Below are positions 58,756-64,000 of a DNA stretch of 64,000 nt, piece by piece (position 1 is the first letter of the stretch; each line of letters starts with the position of its first letter). Where the stretch lies: positions 1,364,001-1,428,000 of the forward strand of contig NEEC01000010.1 in assembly GCA_002189035.1 (NCBI GenBank), read 5' to 3'. The notes beneath the pieces were generated by a model. The model saw only the letters and a list, made by a program, of their open reading frames with translations, had not been told where the DNA came from and searched no databases. Both the position numbers and the translations under genes were made by a program. This stretch comes from Utricularia gibba (lineage: Eukaryota > Streptophyta > Magnoliopsida > Lamiales > Lentibulariaceae).

Positions 58756-61461
58756 ACACACCCAGTCCAATCCAGGGGCCCAATCTGAAATGGGCCGTGG
58801 TTGTGGATATACGATACGCACATATATATAGCATTTGAATTCATTGGTTTTATTTAAAACCTACATTTTTATTCTATCGTTTAATGTGACAGATGAGATG
58901 CCTAGTCTATGGGATGATGCCATCACCACAACATCCATATAAAACAAACAAAAATTATAAAATCAAAATTAGTTTCAATAAATTCATAATTGATCCAAAA
59001 TTAATTTAGATGATAGAATTCAAGTTAAAATCATATGTAAATAATACATTCTATAATCTATGAACTAAATCATTCAATATATGGGCATGTTCTGTTTTCA
59101 TAATTTATTGAATATGATTATATTTAATTTTTGAAGATTATAATCTTTATCCATTATATAATAAAATTAGAATTTAGATTTTTTTATTAAATTCACAAAT
59201 TATTGATTAAATAAAAAAATTATATATACTTTATTTTATTAAATTTTATAATATAATATTATAAACACAATTTTATAATTTCAAAATGATTTTATTTACA
59301 TAATCTTAAAATTGATCCTGTTTTACAAATTTTAGCACAACTTTAAATTAGAAAATATGCCCTATATCCTTATATAGTCTACGAAATTTGGATGGGTTTA
59401 TTCAAATCCATTTCCTTTCCATAATTTTATATATTATTATTCATATATGAATTGTGCTTTTTTTTTTTTTATACCTGCTAAATTTTTCAAGTGGTGTGGA
59501 ATGAAATCAAGAAAATGGAGGAATCAGAATCGCGGTTTGTTCACATTCAGAGGGGAAGCGTACCGTGATAACCATTTCATAATTAACTTTAACGGGAGAT
59601 TATCTGAGGGTTTCTTCCGTGCAGAGTTATCTCGAACTCTAATTCCGGGATTGACGGAGGTAAATTGTCTCTTTTACCGGCAATGCATCGTATTGATGTG
59701 CATTCTCGTTCCAAGATTCAATTATTATGCCTCATTTTTTTTGATGGGATGGCGAATGCCTTTTCTCGTTCATCTGGGTTTTGTTTCATTTCTTTGTTCA
59801 TTTGAGCTGATACTGGGGTTTCCTTAACGTTGGTTACTTTTTCCAGTCTAAATCATGTAACGAAGTGAAATGCTGAATTTCATTTAGATCTTTTATCTTC
59901 GACATAGTGATTAAATCTCGTGGAGTGATTAGGAGTTTGAAGATGTGGGATATTGGAGCTGATACGATTTTAAAGTGATTCGTGTCTGTGCATTGTCGAT
60001 GGCCATATTTGGAAGTATGTTGTTTAATCTTTATATATGGAAACTTTACCCCACTTACTGTGGTATAACTCCTTTTCTCGTAAATGGTTTTTCTTGGTTT
60101 TGATTCAAGCATTCTTTGCCTATTGATGTTCACATTTGTCCCATTCGATTCAGAAATTCAATACAACACCATATTCCTGCCTCTTTTTACATTACTTTTG
60201 TATTAGTAGTGATATTATTGCATAAAACTTGGGTAACAGAAGATTGAATAAGATCTCAGTGGATTCACATTTTTAAAGCAAGATAATTTTGTTTCATATC
60301 TTTGAAGAGAAAGCATTCTGTATTTAGTTTTGAAGGTTTAGATTCAGTATGTTGTTTGATTTGATTGATTGTCGATATTATATGCTTCCATATTATTACA
60401 CCGACTGTTATCTGCTATATGGAAGATTCCCCTTCAAATGGTGTGGAGCAGGACAAATCTACTAGAAATAATGATATTAAGTGTGACTTCTTAATCTGTT
60501 TAAAGCAAAAGGAAGTAATAGTTGTCATCACAACCTTGTATTATACGATGCCATTGCTTTAACTTTTGCGTAATCTCAGCATTGTCATATTTGTCGTTAG
60601 CGCTGGACTTCTCCTTTTGAAGTAAAAGTTCCTCGTTTCGCACTATTTAATGTTTACATCTCTGTGAATGGGTTTATGGTTGTCACTTGTCAAGAAGAAA
60701 TGATAGTCATCCCTTGAAGGTATATGGGTGATTCTGACATGTATCTTTCTTGGTTTTGATTCTATCTATTTACATTAAATTTCAGTTCATGAATCATCAC
60801 ATTTCGTGCATATTATGTACATTGTTTGGGGTAACTAGTTGTCTTAAGCTTAAAATTCTTGAGTTGATACTTCATTGTATCTGTAGAGATACGTTCCTGA
60901 GTTTTCATGTACTTTAAATAGTCTTGCATACCATGCTAATGGGAGGATATGAAGCTCATCACAAATGCTACATATCAGTTTTATTTCTTGCTCGTTGCTG
61001 ATTTATGTGAGGATACGACAGTTGATACTGTGACTCTGCAACTTTGTTTTTTAAACAAATAGTCGACATTCCAACTGAATCTTTTCCGGGGATGTTCTAG
61101 CTTGAGAGTTTTATGAAAATTTTAGTTCTTTCATTTATTGCCTCATATACGCAAACCCTTTGGTGCTCTATATGTTAAAAATGAAATTAGCAGTTCAAGC
61201 CATGTTTACACCCAACATCAACCACTTCTATATAACGAAGAATAATTCTTTCTAATTTGGGATGTTCTGTATGCATGGTGCACAATAGTGTGTCAATGAA
61301 AATGCATCAACGAACTGCAGATGAAAGTTGTCAAAGGAAATTATTCTTATTCGGCATACTAGCCTTTTGGTTGATGAGTAGGTTTTCATATTTATTTGCT
61401 GTAAATTTCGTGATTTCTTGAACTTCCAGGGTAGTCAATTGAAATAATACAAGTGCAGAAC
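58756..61461. other. AT-rich spacer and probable 5' UTR intron of the AT-hook-like gene
   Basis: 58756-59440 is AT-rich with no gene. A possible 5' UTR exon lies at about 59480-59660, ending GACGGAG before a GTAAAT donor. The roughly 1.8 kb to the CAG at 61456-61458 would then be a leader intron; it is T-rich on the plus strand and has no coding signs. This model needs transcript support. Confidence 0.4.
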
Positions 61462-62456
61462 ATGAGTCTAGCTATTCAAGGAGAAGGATCATCCGAACGG
61501 CCAATAAAGAGGAGGCATGGTTGTCCCTCTAATGATTTATTGCTAAACCATGCAGCAGCTGCCGTTGGATCACCTGAATCTGGTGGAGTGAAGCAATATC
61601 TTTCTCATTCATCTGATACAAAACATGGAACTGACGCAATCCTGGGGCAGTCAGTAACTGGGTTCATCGAAGCCACGTTTGATGGTGGCTATTTGCTTAA
61701 TGTAAGAATTGGCGGTTCCAGTACAAGTTTGAGGGGTCTGGTTTTCAAACCAGGCTACTACGTCCCCATAACAGCAGCAAATGATGTTGCACCGCATCTT
61801 CCAATGATCCAAAGAAGTGATATCAGTTTTTATCCTGGGAATCTTGGCATGTTTCAGGGCAGAGAACATGCTTTTCCGGAAGCATCTGCCATGCTAACTT
61901 CGAAAACAAAATATGCTTCCAGAAAAGATGCCGTTGCATCTGCTCCTCACTCTGCTGGAGGAAGTGCTGTGTTTTCTTTTGGGGTTCAATCTCCCACCAG
62001 TGTTTCAACGGGGATTGGTAACAACATGACAATGGCTGATCCTACCCTGGCCCCTCATCATTGTGCGCCTGCTAGCACGATGATGGGGCAACAACACAAG
62101 GGCCAGCCATCCGCAGCTGAAGGCATTCATATGCCTGACCCTCCCAAACTGCAAGATGCCAAATCCGAGATGAAAAAGGGACCGTTTAATGTGGTGAACG
62201 CAGCAAACTCGGTTGTTCTTACAGTACAGGAAAATCCAAAAAGAAATGAACCCTTGGAGTCACAAGCACAAGCTTCTTCATCCACTCCTGCAATGAATCA
62301 TGTGGCCGGACGAATGTCAGAGCTTTTAGAGGTGCGAAGTATACATATAAGGTGTTGAAAGTTTTCTTGCTTTCTCTTATCTGAATATAATGGTTTTAGG
62401 CCATGGAAGAGAGCACGATGGAGAGTAGCTCGGTGAAACCGCCAGGGTCATGTTGA
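61462..62456 (+). CDS. AT-hook-like plant protein, conserved domain of unknown function
   Basis: Exons 61462-62331 and 62400-62456; 308 residues. The start is the first ATG after a likely leader-intron acceptor. Near the N-terminus is a basic stretch, RPIKRRHGCPSND, that looks like a degenerate AT-hook in which the central GRP core has been lost. A compact conserved block follows at about 60-120: GQSVTGFIEATFDGGYLLNV, then LRGLVFKPGYYVPITAANDV. I recall this block from plant 'AT hook motif-containing' proteins (for example At5g54930), probably nuclear. The rest is low-complexity (Ser, Ala, Pro, Gln). The C-terminus (RMSELLEAMEE) crosses the intron. Function unknown. Confidence 0.75.
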
Positions 62457-63333
62457 TCACCAGCCACCATTTATCCCAGGTGTGGAACAAAAGATCGAGG
62501 CCACTGAAACTCCAAATGCTAAGAACAACATATCATGTTTTATTTTATTTTTTTCAATACTAGAGGCATTTGAGTTCGAGTCGCAACTGAGTATTTTTTG
62601 CTAATGCAAGGTTCAATCAAGGTACTGAATATTGCTTTCTTGTGTTCTTTTTCAGACAGAATTAGCAAAAAATACTACTTACTAACCACCAAGTGGAGAT
62701 GGCTTAGCAGCAGGCCTAACGAAGTGGCAAAGAGTAGGAGAAACAAACAAAAAAGAAAAGCATATTAGCCTTGGGATAATTTGATTCACGCACAAGACCC
62801 TTGATCTTTTCTGATATATTTTATCATATTTTCCATTCAACAAAGGGAGAGGGGCACATTTGATGAGGTTTTGAAAGACGGAAGCTTCCTCGAATTCCTT
62901 GTCTTCCGGTTTCTCTATGTACACTGTTTCATTTTCAATCCGAGGATTCGGAGATTCTCTGTAGAAGTCTGTGTTCTCGCGTACAGCATCTTCTGTTGCT
63001 GTTTCATCGCGGAATTTGACTGCGATTTTGTGGTGGTTGTGAGAACATTCGTCCCACGTGCCGGGCGGCGGTCCTCCTCCGTGCGCCATTAAGGATATGA
63101 ACGCCCTTCTCCACTCTGATTAAAAATACCAGGCAGAGACATCTCGGAAACACAACGATGGCGGCTGCTAGAACATTCCGTCCGGTACGTCTATAGAATT
63201 CCCTCAACTGTATCATTTATAGGGGAACAGTAGGAGTTAGATATGAAATGCTTCATGAAAGTAGGAAGTATGCAGTGTATAGAGTCTATGCTAAGAAAAG
63301 AACTCTTCACTTACGAGTGGGTTTTCTCAATTC
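62457..63333. other. Spacer with unassigned short ORFs
   Basis: Holds the 3' UTR of the AT-hook-like gene and an unrecognised 135-codon minus-strand ORF (62682-63089, starting MAHGGGPPPGTWDE). A plus-strand ATG at 63158 begins nine codons ending at a good GTACGT donor (63185). Neither can be confirmed as a gene. Confidence 0.4.
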
Positions 63334-64000
63334 TCATGATGTCTTCTTCACACGGTCATTTTTTCCCTGCCTTTGGTCTCCAACCATAGACTCAAAGACA
63401 CCCAGCAGCCCATCAAGGCCACCGTGGATGTCACAACCGAGCGCCTTCATTGCGTAAACAACGCTCTCGATAGTCGACAAGTAGCCTGGCTGCGGTTGAT
63501 GACGCACCTCACGGTATAAGCTCCCTTCCTGCACATCCAACTTTACATGGGGCACGAGCCTCAACCATGGGTTCTCATTGTACATTCTTCTAGCTTTTGC
63601 CCATGTTCCATCAAGCACGATCAAGTTGTTCACCTGTATTCATCATAATACATACAGCAAACAGGGGAGATGCCTTAGCGTTAACTAAACCTAAATGTAG
63701 AGTCTGCTGGTATTCTGATATGTGAGTCTGTTTTCGTTTCTTGCCGCACCTGGAAATCAATTTCCTCCAGACCAACAGATGATTCCGATGGAAACAAGAG
63801 CACTGAGCCACAAGGAACTCGGATGTCGAACTCTTCAACTTCTTCAGCACCATCTAAACCGACAAAAGGGATATAATGTGAGCACATGATATTCAAGGTG
63901 AGTAGCACTGAATTTGAATTGAAATCATATCCAAAAGTTTTCGGGTTTGCTTTGAGATATCTCCACATACATGTGGAAGTGAATCATGGTGCGAAATGGC
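63334..64000 (-). CDS. DTW-domain protein, probable tRNA-uridine aminocarboxypropyltransferase (C-terminal part, runs off the window)
   Basis: DTW/TapT-type enzymes transfer the aminocarboxypropyl group of S-adenosylmethionine to uridine in tRNA (acp3U). Two exons are clear: 63334-63633 (to the stop) and 63750-63853. The first reads VPCGSVLLFPSESSVGLEE; the second carries the signature NNLIVLDGTWAKARRM, with the D-x-T-W box, then REVRHQPQPGYLSTIESV and YAMKALGCDIHG, matching the conserved R..P...STIE.. end of the domain. The exon at 63853 starts in phase 1, so at least one more exon lies upstream. A possible donor at 63970 is out of phase, and that boundary is unresolved. The N-terminal part is beyond the right edge. 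Confidence 0.82.

Noticed and set aside
1-64000. CRISPR arrays, rRNA genes, organellar insertions, viral integrations
   Set aside because: Looked for by eye and not seen; the only structural RNA gene recognised is tRNA-Val.

Overview
This is nuclear DNA from a flowering plant, almost certainly a eudicot. Genes carry many short, AT-rich introns and lie between long AT-rich spacers, and every recognisable product is a typical land-plant protein: CHLH, plant GLR, DREB2F, ExAD, MSH5, GT61 and class-B LPAT. There is a lamiid-like feel to the CHLH protein, but that is only an impression. Nothing prokaryotic, organellar or viral was seen.

Layout, left to right. 1-7400: CHLH (Mg-chelatase H subunit, +) behind a G-box promoter. 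7408-10319: a glutamate-receptor-like channel (+). 12247-13152: intronless DREB2F-type AP2/ERF factor (+). 14002-18510: ExAD-type GT47 arabinosyltransferase (-). 20279-23249: a 'gar2-related' protein with a coiled coil and a dilute-like region (-). 25321-25394: tRNA-Val(AAC) (-). 25516-29490: a broken terminal piece of a TORTIFOLIA1/SPIRAL2-like gene (-), split by a decayed hAT transposon (25603-28555). 30362-33241: LARP6-type RNA-binding protein (-). 34035-41697: complete 34-exon MSH5 (-). 43222-44656 and 48090-49613: two GT61 glycosyltransferase paralogues in tandem (-). 51221-52986: GDSL esterase/lipase (-). 56079-58755: class-B lysophosphatidic acid acyltransferase (+). 61462-62456: AT-hook-like plant protein (+). 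63334 to the right edge: C-terminal part of a DTW-domain tRNA modification enzyme (-), running out of the window.

The genes do not form a pathway. They cover chlorophyll synthesis, signalling, cell-wall glycosylation, meiotic crossing-over and lipid synthesis, as expected of an ordinary plant chromosome arm. No wholly new system was found. The strongest observations are: (1) the hAT insertion into the TOR1-like exon, with a target-site duplication readable against the coding frame; (2) single-base losses, several in homopolymers, in otherwise intact conserved genes (CHLH, ExAD, LARP6, a GT61 gene, LPAT), which look like assembly errors; (3) three GC-AG introns, one flanked by near-identical sequence at its two splice junctions; (4) a palindromic double telobox with no assigned gene.

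Exon boundaries were set by hand from splice consensus, reading-frame phase and family knowledge. Exon lengths sum to whole codons except where a frameshift is stated. No alignments or searches were run.
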